A DNA stretch of 64,000 nt, taken from positions 115,908,294 to 115,972,293 of the forward strand of contig NC_135497.1 in assembly GCF_052857255.1 (NCBI RefSeq). The letters run 5' to 3'. Position numbers and translations under genes: made by a program. Under the pieces are notes generated by a model. It did not search any database and was not told where the DNA came from. It saw nothing but the letters and a program-made list of their open reading frames with translations. The number at the start of each line of letters is the position of its first letter. Position 1 is the first letter of the stretch. This DNA is from Amblyomma americanum. Lineage: Eukaryota > Arthropoda > Arachnida > Ixodida > Ixodidae. Shown one piece after another: positions 46,521 to 58,157 of this stretch.

Positions 46521-46856
46521 GAGCAGGTGCTGTTGCCGGCGGCGCGGCGCGGCGGCGAAACCGAGCTGCAACAGCTGTGTGCATGCGCCGTGTCAAGTGG
46601 GACGAAGACGAAGAAACGCCCAGCGAAACGGAGCGGCGAAAGACTGACTTTGCAATTAAACTGAGCAAGTTCCACTCGGCCAGCTGTAGCTATCGCGTCA
46701 CTAGTTTTTTACCGGCGATTTTCCAGTGGACAATGAAAAGCTGTACATAAAACAGACGACATAAAACAAAACTGTACATAAAACAGGACCGAGAGCTCTG
46801 TCCTATCACTTCGTTCTTTCCTGTGTTTGTCTGTCTGCGCTGTAAACCCATTTTAG

Positions 46857-49080
46857 GCATGCAATATCCCGCAGCAGACGTACGCACTTACAAAAAGTGC
46901 GTCAAGACAGGCAGTCAAGTTTTTGATAGATTTTCTCTAGCTCTTCCGAACGCCACATATTTGACATTCCTGCCTACAGCTCACGCGGGTTATGTCTTCA
47001 GCGTACTCACGAAATTTCTCGTAATGATCAAGTCTCTGTGGCGGACCTTGCTTTGAATTGCCGCCGAAGGCTCAGCAGCTACCCGCCAGTGAAACAGGTC
47101 TATATAACGGGGAGTGAAATTGAACAGAGAAGGTTTATTTCAGGAAACACACGACAACGGCACAGCATAATGGCGCCACAAACGGCGGCCGGGGAAGCCA
47201 GAGAGTGAATACAATGCTACAAAATGCAGTGCGCAGACCGCTTGTAAGCGGCCCATAAACCTCCTCGACGAGTGCGCTAAAGGCGACATTGGGTCTTGAG
47301 CGCCGCGCAGTGGGCGCTACAGTCAGCAGCAGCAGCAGCAGTACTATGTGAACTCGCAAGCATCAAGCAAACAGCAGCACTAGAGGCTGTTGAACAGCGA
47401 GCCAAGGCGAAGTGGTCCTTTCAATGTTCGAGACTGACTCAACTCTCTCAAGCGCCCACGTGTTCTCGGCATTGTTTGTTTCAACCGGCCCGCTTCCCAA
47501 AAGCACCCCAATTTGTTTTAAAAGGCGGCAAGGTCCAACGGACATGTTTAGAATTTATAGAGGACACGCAGAGCGGAAAACATGCGCTTGCGAGCAATAA
47601 TTTCAAGTGCCAGTGGCCTTACTTGGCTAACCGAGGCTTGCCTGTAGTACCGCTGCGCGAAGCCGGCTACACAGCCGTCCGCGCACCCTGATCTGCTCAT
47701 GTGTGCAGACGCAGATATCGACACGAATGTGCTTGTCGCATTAGAGGTGCGTGTACGCGCCACGACTGAGGGGCTTTGCAGCCAACATCCGGCTTGCACA
47801 GTTTCATTTGAACGCGACAGCGTTAAGGAGCTCGTGTCGCAGAAAAGCCGGTGTCGTCGGCGTCGGCCGTAACCAAAAACTCCCTCCTCCTCCTCCTCTC
47901 AGTGTACCCCGCTGCACCAACAGATGGCGCGCGATGGCAGCGCCTCCCGCTCGTCTCGTTCGGGCGCAGTGGGGCCGTGCGGGCACGCAGTAATCACGCG
48001 GTGAGCGGCGAACGCAGCGCAAATCCAAAGTGCGTTCACCACGAAGCTTGCGGCCTGTTCGTTCGGCGCAGAAGCTATGCTGGCGTTCGTGGCATCGTGG
48101 TTCGTCAAGAACGATGTGCCGACGAACTACGACTGCAACTTGAGTCCCGAGCGTTTCGGCAAGGCACCTGGCAGCGCTTCTACGTGGTTTGCCGCTCCGC
48201 GCGTCCGTTTCACCGCACCTAGCAGAGCGATTTGTCTAACGGGCAAGACGTCGCGCCGAACGGGCGATGGTGTTCCGTGAACTCCCTGGCAGTGCTGCAA
48301 CACGCCGTCGCGTTCAGCGTCCTCCAATTTTTTTTTTCTCGTTTGAGTTGCCTTTGGAGTGCAGCTCAGCTCAAGTATCGTCTCAATAAGAGCAGGTGGA
48401 AAATGTAATAGTGGTAATGGAATATGGCCAGTTTAAATCACAACACGATACCATCCAGCAGCGGTCATGCAAGCTGACGAAAAGACAGCCCAAGACGACG
48501 CTGTTGTGTATTGGAGAGCTGTGTAAGCGGAGACCGAGACTTCAGAAGCGACTGCAACTTCCGCACCGTCTCTTACGCTTGTTCTCTTGAATGAGCCGTC
48601 AACGTGACTCTCACCGTCCTCTGTTTAAAAGACCGTTGTTGCAAAAGCTGTGGCCGTTTGTTTCGGCGTTCCAAGCAAAACATCGCCATTCAGTGCTGGT
48701 TAATGGGCAAGCAAGCCGCCCTGCATCGAACGAGCAACGCTCCGAAGAGGCTGCTCTCCAGTCCATCATTAGAGCTAGCGATGCCCGGCCGATCGTGCGC
48801 TCGGCGCGACCCAGAGCTACGATTCCGTGCGTTCGCTGCGGACACTGCGCTACGGAAAAAAAGTGGGTCATCGCCGTGCGGCGCGTCGGCCACGGCAAGC
48901 CTGCCGTGACAGCGCACGATGGTTTGCCGGCAGCGACAGTCGTCGTCTCCTCTAATAGGACAGCATAGGCGGAGAGCTGGACAGAACGCAAAGACGTCGA
49001 AAGCGCCCTCTCTGAGCCCGGGACACGCTGCACCGTTTTGCTTGGCAGAACGGTGGCTAGAAATCATATGCGTCGTTCCT
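46857..49080. other. CpG-rich patches, no gene recognised
   Basis: It contains a (CAG)n tract at 47324-47341 and CpG-rich DNA at 47800-48290 and 48590-48990. ORFs of about 120-140 codons occur on both strands and have no recognisable domains. Confidence 0.4.
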
Positions 49081-49089
49081 TACAAAAAT

Positions 49090-49385
49090 TTTTAGTAACA
49101 TTCTTTAGAAAGTCTTTAGACAAATGTTAATACAACCTATCAACATCGAATAGACAGTCTTTTAAATGTGTTTATACATTGTAGTAACAGCCTATCAACC
49201 ATCTTCCGACAATTGGTCACCGTTATCCAAAATACTCAAGTACATAGAAAGTCTTTATGCTTTCTATCATCCCCTTATCGACAGCTTCTAGATCCTATCA
49301 ACCACTTACCAGCAATGTCTATCAATGGTCTTCCGACAATTGGCCACCGTTATCCAAAAGCCTCAAGTACGAAGAAAGTATAATT
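49090..49385 (+). repeat. Satellite-like tandem repeat, about 125-bp period
   Basis: The segment 'cttccgacaattggtcaccg ttatccaaaa' near 49202 recurs near 49328 with few changes, each followed by 'caagtac..agaaagt'. Related motifs (ctatcaac, acatagaaagt) also occur in the array at 59470-60390. Confidence 0.6.
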
Positions 49386-49894
49386 GCCACCCAGCAACTT
49401 ATCAATGTCTGGAAACGTGTGCTACCTACACTGTATGACATTTTGATCAACATTGTTTTAGCACTTCAAAATCATTTTGTGAACTCTGTATCCTAGACAG
49501 TTTAAAGAATAACAGAAGCAAAATGCAAATGATTACATTCATTTATTGCACACAAGCCTTAATGTACATAAGCACTGCAAGATGTGCATCATACATCAAA
49601 ATATCTTACGGAGAACAATAGGGGAACAGAATACTCCCTTTGGCACAGAAGCCCTAGCCCCCTCAGTTCCCTCTTGCTATCAATGATTGAAAAACAAACT
49701 CTCTAACGATTTTATATGCTTTATGCAGAGCCCTCATCCACCACTAAGCAAATGTTATTGTCTGTAGGCATTAGAGATATAAATGGCTTTTTCTTATGAA
49801 TACTAAATCTCACAATATATATATACATATATCAAAGGTGATTTCTTGGCAACTGATTGATCAATGCAAGAAAATGTCAGCAGAAATTGAAAAC
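49386..49894. other. AT-rich, no gene recognised
   Basis: A minus-strand AATAAA (plus tttatt, about 49542) could end a minus-strand transcript. A (TA)-rich run lies near 49815. Nothing else was seen. Confidence 0.35.
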
Positions 49895-50046
49895 ATAACA
49901 GGATTTAATTGAAGACATTATCACAGAAGCAGCCTTTTTCGAGTGTACTACAGCATTTCAAACAAAAGCTGTGTGCTACAAATGCTGTAGTACACTTGAA
50001 AAAGGCTAGTCCTCCAGCCAATATATCATGGATTAAATCCTGTTAT
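49895..50046. repeat. 152-bp fold-back (hairpin) element
   Basis: The outer arms 49895-49909 (ataacaggatttaat) and 50032-50046 are perfect inverted repeats. The inner arms 49932-49957 and 49981-50006 pair at 25 of 26 bases around a 23-nt loop. It lies 15 bp from the 2.2-kb hairpin element. Confidence 0.75.
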
Positions 50047-50061
50047 TCTTTTCTTATATAC

Positions 50062-52249
50062 GAGGTGTTTCAGGGAAGACTAAGCAATTCTCAAAAAATA
50101 GGTTTTTTTAGGTAAAAATATGGCTTTTTTCAACACAGTATTATTAGTGTTGGCGGGAACCAGAAAACTGGTGAATCGTCTTGAGTAGTTAGCTGATTAA
50201 CTAATTTTTAATAGAGTAATTTCTCGAGAGATCAAACTGCCTAAATATTTGAATTTTTAAATATTCTTGATTATGTTATGCATTATGCACACATTATTCA
50301 GCAGGCCAAGAGTGAATTAGTTTCATGAAAATGCAAATATTTCAGGAGAAAAAACTGTAAATGACGTCATGGCAGAGGCAGCAATTTTACATACAGCTTA
50401 ATTTCCGAATTTGCTTGATGTAGGAATAAAAAATATGAAAGCCATGATGGATATATTTTGCGTGTTAAAAGTACAGGTAAGGAAGAGTATGTCAGGCTTA
50501 TTTCCGCCATTGTGAACAAATTGTCGCTTACTAGAAAAAATCTTGAAAAGACAGGTCCCAAATGAGGCAATTTTCAAGATTTTTTTTCTCTGCAAATATA
50601 AAGCAGATCTCCTTCAAATTTGCACAATGGATCAGCATCTGGTGCTAAAAACGTGTACTGACTTTCATTTTATATAATACAGGGAAGTGCAAGAAGTATT
50701 GCCCTAAATCTGGCAATTTTGAATAAAATAGTGCTTTCAAAAACATGTCCAATTTTTCTTATAACTGCTGAAACCAGTCTCTCGAAGGAGGCGAAAAAGA
50801 CTACTAAAAAACATGTTGCATTATTTTGTTTCTAACAATGACATCCAAGCTAAAACTTGTAGCTTTTTGAGCATCGGCAGGTGCACCTAACTCCTAAGTT
50901 GTTACCCGCACTCGACGATAGCGGTGCTACCGAATCCTGTTTACGTCACAGATCAGTGTTTGCCCACAAAAAGTAATTAGGTATGCTCTCTCTTGATGGA
51001 AAATATTTCAGTCTTGGGATTTGGGGGAAATTTAGAGCAGCGGGGGTCGTGTTTGCTGCTTCCGTGCCCTCAATTAGGCGCTCCTGCTGATGCTCAAAAA
51101 GCTAGAAGTTTGAGCTTGGATATCATTGTTAGAAACCAAGTAATGCAATACGTTCTTTCGTACTCTTCTTCGCCTCCTTCTAGAGAGTTGTTTCAGGAGT
51201 TTTCAAAACATTGAAGATGGGTTTTTTTCCCTTTGATTTGTAAAAAACACTACTGTAGTCAAAAACGACAGATCTAGGGCAATACTTCTTGCACTTCCGT
51301 GTATTATATAAAAATGAAAGTCGATACACTTTTTTAGCACCTCGATGCTTACCCAATCTGCAAATTGAAGATGTGCTTTATATCTGCAGAGAAAAAATTC
51401 TTTAAAATGGCCTCGCTTGGGACTTGTAGTTTTCAAAACTTTTTCCAGTAAGCGACAACTTCCTCAAAATGGTGGAAATAAGCCCAACATATTCCTTCTC
51501 ACCTGTACATTTAGCATGAAAAATACATCATGGCTTTCTTATCTAGATGCTTACGTCATTGCAACTTTGCAAAATGGAGCTGTGCTTGAAAACGCTGCCT
51601 TTGCCACGACGTCGCTGAAATATTAGCATTTTCACAAAATGAAATTCACTGGTGAGCTACTGAACAATGTGTGCATAATATATAAAATAGTTGGAAAATT
51701 ACAAATTTGAAATATTTAGACAGTTTATCTCTCGCGGAATCACCCAATAAGAAACTCTGTAACTATTAAAGTTAGGCATCTAGTTGAAATTAAGAAATTT
51801 GTAGCCGATCATTAGTAATAGCCATATCAGTTTTTAGAATTTTGAAAACGCGATTACCCTTTGCGCTGTGGCTCGACAAAATTTGCCTTTTTCGACTAGT
51901 ATAATGCACTGGAGCAGTTGCTTTGCCTGCATGCTTCCAAAAGCGCATGTATTTTCGCACGGTGCAGTCAAATTTTGAGGAGCCACCGTGGCGAGGGCAA
52001 TCGCATTTTGTAAATTCTAAATACTGATATGGCTACTACTAATGACAGGCTACAAATTCTAATTGCAACCAGTTACTTAACTGTGATAGTTAAAAGTTTA
52101 TTATCAGAAATTAGTTAACCAGCTACTAAATACAATTCATTGGCTTTCCGGTGTCTGCCAACACTGGTAATACTACGTTAAAAAGCCATATTTTTAACCC
52201 AAAAAGCATATTTTTGAAAATTACTTGGTTCTCTCTGAAACACCTGGTG
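50062..52249. mobile_element. Giant imperfect hairpin: non-autonomous fold-back DNA element
   Basis: It is flanked by the 7-bp duplication tatatac (50055-50061 and 52250-52256). The termini are gaggtgtttcag and its inverse ctgaaacacc. Similarity between the arms continues inward: 'aaaaatatggctttt', the 'gtgcaagaagtattgcccta' block near 50686 against its inverse near 51275, and the 'agcttggatgtcattgttag' block near 50830 against 51112. An unpaired loop of about 200 bp lies near 50890-51085. The right arm carries an extra nested hairpin (51800-52060). No transposase is present. Confidence 0.75.
51800..52060. repeat. Nested hairpin within the right arm of the large fold-back element
   Basis: 51805-51887 (from 'gtagccgatcattagtaata') and 51973-52057 are inverted copies with scattered mismatches, spaced by about 85 bp. 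The left arm of the large element lacks this insert, so it arrived later. Confidence 0.6.
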
Positions 52250-53100
52250 TATATACTATTACTGCTCACTTTCCTGTACAACAGAGCAGTGAAATGATTT
52301 CTTCTGTAACATGAAGGTTCCATGAGCCACATAACAAACCTTTGAAAAAAAAAAACTGCATGCACACACATACACACACTGTGAAGCCCTATTGCTTAAA
52401 CAGTAAGAAATCAAGGCTGATTCCCTTTTAGCTTCCTGACATGCCAGTCAATCCAGAACAGTCAAGGCAGCCAAATAAACTCGTGACAAAATGAAAGATG
52501 TGAAGCACCTTGTAGCGAGCTTGAAGTGCAGCAACTTAGAACTGCAGACATGTGATTTGCTCCATGTAACTAGATGTGGACTTTTGCCTTTGACAAGCAT
52601 CAAAGCTACATGCTTTTTTTCAACACTTGAGAGCACTACAATATGCGCATTTAGACAATATTTCTAAGGATGGGATTGTTTACTTCTCTAAATAGCTAAA
52701 AAATCTCTCACAGTGAAAGAGTACTTACCCTGTCTTAAGACTGATATTCAAGGCTGTAAACACTAGCGAATAAAAGTCTTGCTAAATATATGCAAAAAGT
52801 CCACAACGATGTAGATATCAAGCTTTGAGGTGATTTTAATAAACATACATTAACACAAGGATACTAAAGTGACCTGGTTGGTCCGCTATTTCGTGTGCCA
52901 TCTTGTCACTTGTCCGCAATATCAGCTAGCCCCCTTGTCGTTACTTGCGTGTATTACCAGCAGGAAGAGGTAGCGTCCTAGCCACGAGATGTGTGCATCA
53001 ACAGCACCAATAGGTAGCTTCCTCCATGGCGGAATGCAACGGCAAGATAACTGCGTAAGAGACAGATTCGAGGTATACAGTTATAGTAAATTCTTTCATA

Positions 53101-53345
53101 GGTTTAGGTTTATGGGGGTTTAACGTCCCAAAACAACTCAGGTTATGAGGGAAGCCGCAGTGAAGGGCTCCGGAAATTTCGGCCACCTGGGGTTTTTTAA
53201 CGTGCACTGACATCGCACAGTACACAGGCCTCTAGAATTTCGCCTCCATCGAAATTCGACACCCGCGGCCAGGATCGAACCCGCGTGTTTCGGGTCAGCA
53301 GCCGAGCGCCATAACCACTGAGCCACAGCGGCAGCTGAATGAATG
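53101..53345 (-). mobile_element. tRNA-derived SINE (type B), full-length
   Basis: The minus strand has a tRNA head with B box (gggttcgatcct), 'atttcgatggaggcg', the shared core 'tgtcagtgcacgttaaa', and a different tail ending 'gggacgttaaacccccat'. It is flanked by a perfect 12-bp target duplication aattctttcata (53089-53100 and 53346-53357). Confidence 0.85.
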
Positions 53346-53392
53346 AATTCTTTCATAATCATACCTTGGAGAGGTAACAATCAGCTAAATGT

Positions 53393-53492
53393 GCACTAAG
53401 ACGCAGCACTCAGAGCGGGTTTGATAAAGTTGCTGAGTAATGAGCACTAAAATGCAGCACTCAGAGCAGGTTTGATAAGGTTGCTGAGTAAC
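53393..53492 (+). repeat. 50-bp tandem duplication
   Basis: Two copies of a 50-bp unit begin gcactaa and contain 'tgcagcactcagagc' and 'gttgctgagtaa'. They differ at a handful of positions. Confidence 0.75.
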
Positions 53493-55171
53493 AGCACAAG
53501 CAGCAGACACAATATAAATAAATGCAATGCTTCCTTGAACAAGAAAAAGCCATAACATGCTGTTGTGCTCAATTCTGCCCCCACATTTGAAGACTGATAT
53601 ACACAGGAACTGACATTAACATGCTATGCTTAATTGGGCTGCAATAAAGGGATATTCAATCATTCCAGTCATTTCAAGATAACTTGCACACCATCAAATG
53701 TGAAAATTATTTCATGTTTCTTGACTGGTATATACCAAACTTCAGGCAGCTTTTTCTCTCAAAAGCGGTAGCTAAAACACACTGCATTATAACTTGCACA
53801 CGTTTGCTTCTCTTAGGAGAAAGTAACTCAACTTTACTTTCTGTTCAGTTTATTTACCTGTCTGTAGATACTGTATCACAATTTGGAGCTATAGCAGGTT
53901 TGGGGTGTTAAATGTATGAACAAATAGTACGCAGGTGAGCAAGGTTGTCGAAGTGCCAGAGTGGCCCTTTCTAAAGCATATAAATAGAAACATTAAGGCA
54001 CACACTGTGTCAGATACAATGCTTGTAAGAGAAGCCACACAGACCTACGAGCGAGAAAAGCCTCAACAACATGCCCCTAAGGGAACAGCTGGACTGACAG
54101 TTCTTTACTTGTCCCGCAGCACATCACTCCTGGGCTGAGGCATGCTCAATACAAGGGAAACAAGTAAACAAAAAAATGTGTTCTAAAGAAAATAAAAATG
54201 AGTACCCAGGTTGTTCTTTAGGCAATTACATGCCACTAATTGCAGCAATAAATGTCTCGTGAAAATGAATGAAATAACTTGCACAGCTTACAGCAAAACT
54301 TGATGGCTCGGGAGGGGGGCAACGACAAATGCGTCGGTTCAAGTAAAGCAAGGGGCATTATTAAGGTCATGGCAATAATTGTTGACGTAAGCTCAGCTAG
54401 TGTAATGCAACCAGTAATTGAATGTCGGTATGAATAAAAACAAGAATGAACAAATCTTCAAAAGATTCCAAATGCATTTCAACTGTACAGTGCAGTCAGT
54501 TGTGACAAAGAGATTGTGAAAGAACGATAACTTCAGCAACACTCATGACACATTGAACAAATGCCTTTCTTCTGTACAGCTTCAATATAAGCTTCACACG
54601 GTTTCATGTAATGCAAGGATAATCTCGTATGGTACGAATTATTCATGCTAGCCATACCTGTGCTTCTAAGGCACAGTGTTCCACTTGAATGCTAATATTC
54701 AATAATGTATTGCCCATTCTGCTATGCCTGCCAATTACCACACCACTGGTTCACTTCAAACCTGTCGTGCCTTGTAACAGGTAGGTACTGGTGAAGCAAA
54801 GCTATGAAATTTAATTGCTGCTTTTAGAGTACAGTAGAAAGGTCATGAAGCACATATATATTTTTTTTTGGTCTATACTGTGGTCAAGATTCCCAAGCAG
54901 GAGAAGCATGAGCATAAAAACTGTAAAAAAAGCATTACACACTATAACACAGTGCATTTGATTAGAGCGGTGCTCTCATTACGCCCGCAATACCTTTTTC
55001 CTTTCTTCTTGATGCTGTTTCAAAAGATGAAAAAGAAACAAATGAAAGAGAGAGATATATCCTGGACCAGAAGACTTTTGTCAGGCTACAGGTAAAGACA
55101 AGAAAAAAACAACTGTTTGTGATGCCCACACATACCTATTCCTTTACAGGTGACATGCTTGATATCCGGTA
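53493..55171. other. AT-rich stretch, no gene recognised
   Basis: It may be the long 3' UTR or flank of the possible minus-strand exon at 55172-55327. No coding similarity was seen. Confidence 0.35.
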
Positions 55172-55327
55172 TCAATAGCTGATAGACTGCACCAGCAGGT
55201 CGATGATGCCATTAACCTCAGGTTGAGGTAGAGTTGGCTCAATCACGGATGAAAGGAGGTGCAATAGCAGCGTGATGATACTGGTGGGGTAGCTGTACAG
55301 TCCTTCACTGCGGACGCATTTGAAAGG
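55172..55327 (-). CDS. Possible terminal exon of an unidentified minus-strand gene
   Basis: A candidate acceptor (tctctctaattcag) opens a 51-codon reading frame to TGA. It begins PFKCVRSEGLYSYPTSIITL and contains LLHLLSSVIEPTLPQPE and IIDLLVQSISY. Third positions are mostly G or C although the surrounding DNA is AT-rich, which argues for real coding sequence. The hydrophobic repeated-helix look recalls ARM/HEAT-type C-termini, but I cannot name a family. A CpG-rich possible first exon with a gtaagt donor lies on the same strand at 56114-56400. Simple joining of the two gives an in-frame stop, so other exons or non-coding use would be needed. An in-frame ATG at 55378 allows a 68-aa ORF as an alternative. 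Confidence 0.35.
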   Translation of the reverse strand, partial: PFKCVRSEGLYSYPTSIITLLLHLLSSVIEPTLPQPEVNGIIDLLVQSISY

Positions 55328-56113
55328 CTGAATTAGAGAGATGCTTTCATGAACATATTCAAAGAAGCAACATCCCATTAAGCCTCTAGCGGTTCAGTCC
55401 AATGTGTTCAGGAGTGGAGGCTAATGAGTAATTACCTATGCGTCCATTATTTTGCATAAAAATGGTTTACAAAGCCACTCATATTTTCCTTAAGGCTATT
55501 ATTCGCGAATCACGTTATACTTTTATCGCTTCAGACTGCAAATGGGGAATGACATTCAGTATATTGAACGTAATTAAAATAAAACGACAACAAACCTTCC
55601 AGTGTGCCATTACCTCAGCTGCACTGCAATGGAATGGTTCTGCTATTTTTAAACGTAGTTTCGTTGACCAAAGGTATCAAGAAACGTAGCACTTAATGCG
55701 ACTGCGACGTAGAACGGGCAATGTTACATATCGAGTAAACACTCAGGCCGCAGAATCAAAAGATACACACCGCTACAAGCACTTCTTGTTCTAATGGTCT
55801 ACTTTTCACGCGCTGCTACAGTTCAGTCAGAATAACGAATCAAGCGGTACCTCACAGTTCCCAGCGTGCAACCAAATCCTATCACAACTTTTTCGCAACG
55901 GTGCTGACGCAAAGAGCGCAAGGGGGCGAATCTAAAAGCCGCATAGCTGGCACGCGAGCGTGTCAAAACACCTCCTCTCTGCAAGCGATCGTGTCGTGCT
56001 CGCATTTCGCACCTCACGGCGAACAAGACGTCAATACAACGCCGAAATGCATTCGCAGCCCTCATGCATCCCCACGACACACCACAGAAGTCATTTTACA
56101 GTTCTGTACTTAC

Positions 56114-56400
56114 ATTCGTCAGCAATCACGGTAAGCCGATTCTACTATCGGCCGTCGGGCGCCGGCCGCTCCAGCGTGGTGTTGGGTGCTGTACGTCAGA
56201 GCAGTTTTTGAGAACTCCATGCTCGTAAGAACGTCTTCCGGAGCGCAGGGGCCATCTGTCAGCTTCCGAGTTCAGTCACACTACCACAACACTAACGAGG
56301 CAGCACAATCGACAAAAACACGCTGAAGAAAGCCATCACAGCTACAAACGCTAGAACTCGACACAGACTGCGTTCCAGCGTACTAAAACAGGTAGTGTAG
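56114..56400 (-). promoter_or_regulatory. Possible 5' exon/promoter region of the minus-strand gene
   Basis: The minus strand is GC-richer than its surroundings, has several short upstream ORFs and ends in a consensus donor (gtaagt, plus 56108-56113). Suggestive only. Confidence 0.25.
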
Positions 56401-56416
56401 CACACGGCCGATAGTT

Positions 56417-56479
56417 AGGGTGTCTCGATGCGCGCTCCCCTCTGCCGCCGTGCAGAGGGCGCGCGCATCGATGCACCCT
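56417..56479. repeat. 63-bp GC-rich hairpin
   Basis: 56417-56445 and 56452-56479 are inverted repeats (agggtg...cgatgcgcg...ctctgc and its inverse) with few mismatches and a 6-nt loop. The core 'cgatgcgcg/cgcgcatcg' is exact. Confidence 0.75.
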
Positions 56480-56755
56480 AGAGCCCTTGATAGATTAAGG
56501 GGCTTTAGGCACCCTACCAATATACGCATGGGGCGCTCAACCCCGCCACCGGCGAGCGAAAAGGCAGCGCTAAAGTCGCGTAACCTTTAACGCTTTGAAA
56601 GAAAACTGGTAACGTTATATTTTCCACATGCGTGGTGCAATAAACGACGCAGAATTTTGTTTTAATTACAAAGGCAGTTGATCATTAGTGATTTAGGCAA
56701 CAAAAAAAAATGTGTCTCGCAACCACCTGTTCCTGGCGGCGCTGCGAACGAAAGC

Positions 56756-57694
56756 TTTCGGGGAGCCTACGACAACGTTATTCAAGAGTATTTGTGGGAC
56801 ATACTGGGCACATTGGATGTAGAAGATGGAGTAATTAATATTTTAAAAGATATATATAAAGGTAACAGAGTGCTTATAAAATGGGGAAAAAATGTATCGA
56901 TACAGCGGGGGCTTAGGCAAGGTGAGCAAGGATGTCCTCTGTCTCCTTTGTTGTTCATGTTCTACCTGCAAGAGTTGGAGACCAAGCTAGAGAGGAGCGG
57001 ACTAAGCTTCATCCTTCCTTTTTTCAAGAAAGGAGAATGGATTAAGCAGTCATTACCGGGACTAATATACGCGGATGATATAGTGATACTGGCTGACAAG
57101 GAAGATTTACAGAAGTTGATAGACATATGTGGTACAGAAGGAGATAGATTAGGTTTCAAGTTTAGTAAGGAAAAATCTGCTGTCATGATATTTAATGATG
57201 AGGGCGGCAAGCATAGAATACATGAGTTCACGCTAGAGGTAGTGGATGAGTACAGGTATCTTGGGGTGTGGATAAATAATGGTGCTGAGTATCTGACAGA
57301 GGATGAAAAATATGTAATGAATAAAGCTAGTAGGAATGCAGCGGTCATGAAAAATAGGGCACTGTGGAATTATAATAGGTATGAAGTGGTAAGAGGGATC
57401 TGGAAAGAGGTGATGGTTCCTAGCCTGACTTTCGGTAATGCGGTCCTGTGCATTAGACCAGATGTTCAAGCAAGGTTAGAAATTAAACGTGGCGTAGGGA
57501 GGCTAGCTTTGGGAGCACATGGCAATACACCAAATCAGGGGGTACAGGGTGAGAGCAGAGAAGCTAGCAGTAAGATAGCATTTGAGGAGCGATTGAGAAA
57601 AATGGGGGAAAAACAGTGGTCTAGGAAAGTTTTCACATACCTGTATATAAGGAATGTTGACACGAAATGGAGAAAGCGAACTATAGAAAATTGA
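56756..57694 (+). pseudogene. LINE reverse transcriptase (5' truncated)
   Basis: The frame, open from 56678 because of chance in-frame flank, encodes RGAYDNVIQEYLWDILGTLD at the start of the element (RT motif A region). Then come GLRQGEQGCPLSPLLFMFYL, the catalytic GLIYADDIVILAD box, LGFKFSKEKSAVMIF (motif D), YLGVWINNG (motif E), and the thumb/connection helices to WRKRTIEN. The catalytic YADD is intact. The endonuclease domain and RT fingers are missing, and a frameshift after 57685 ends the frame. It is dead on arrival but well preserved, so the insertion is fairly young. Confidence 0.8.
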
Positions 57695-57749
57695 CAAGCA
57701 AATATCTGGACAGCAGTAGGGGGCAAATCAGCAATTATCGGTTAAGAAA

Positions 57750-58157
57750 AAAGTTAAAGTAACAGAGAGAGCTCTGTGGAAAACAGGGATGCTGACGAAA
57801 TCGGCACTGGGAACATACAATATATTTAAGCAAGAAATTGCCAAAGAAAATATCTATGATAATTGTAGGGGAAGATCTTTGTTGTTTGAGGCCAGCACGG
57901 GAGTTTTGCGGACTAAGACATATAGAGTCAGGTACCACGAGATAGACACGTTGTGCGTTGCGTGCGGAGAGGAGGAGGAAACGGCTGAACACTTGATACT
58001 TTTCTGTAAAGGGCTTCACCCTACAGTGGAAAGCTGTGGGGATGATTTACCCAAGGCATTGGGGTTTAAGAATAGTGAAAGGAAAGTAGATTTTAAGCGG
58101 GTAGAAGTAACCAAGCGAAGGTTATCTGATCGGTGGCTAAAATCAAGACAAGAGTAA
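57750..58157 (+). pseudogene. LINE C-terminal zinc-knuckle segment (second frame)
   Basis: It continues the same LINE after a frameshift and a stop near 57717. The frame reads KVTERALWKTGMLTKSALGT and later LCVACGEEEETAEHLILFC, a C-x2-C-x9-H-x4-C nucleic-acid-binding knuckle typical of LINE C-termini. It ends in RLSDRWLKSRQE and a stop. Confidence 0.75.

Larger units (their letters stand above)
45267..46856 (+). repeat. 1.59-kb unit bounded by a 34-bp inverted repeat
   Basis: 45267-45300 and 46823-46856 are inverted copies with 32 of 34 matching bases (core atgggtttacagcgc). The core resembles the terminal repeat of the Penelope-like element at 32995 (atggtaaaacagcgc). The unit contains one intact ORF, a polyadenylation signal and a GC-rich minisatellite. 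No target duplication was found outside the repeats. Confidence 0.6.
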
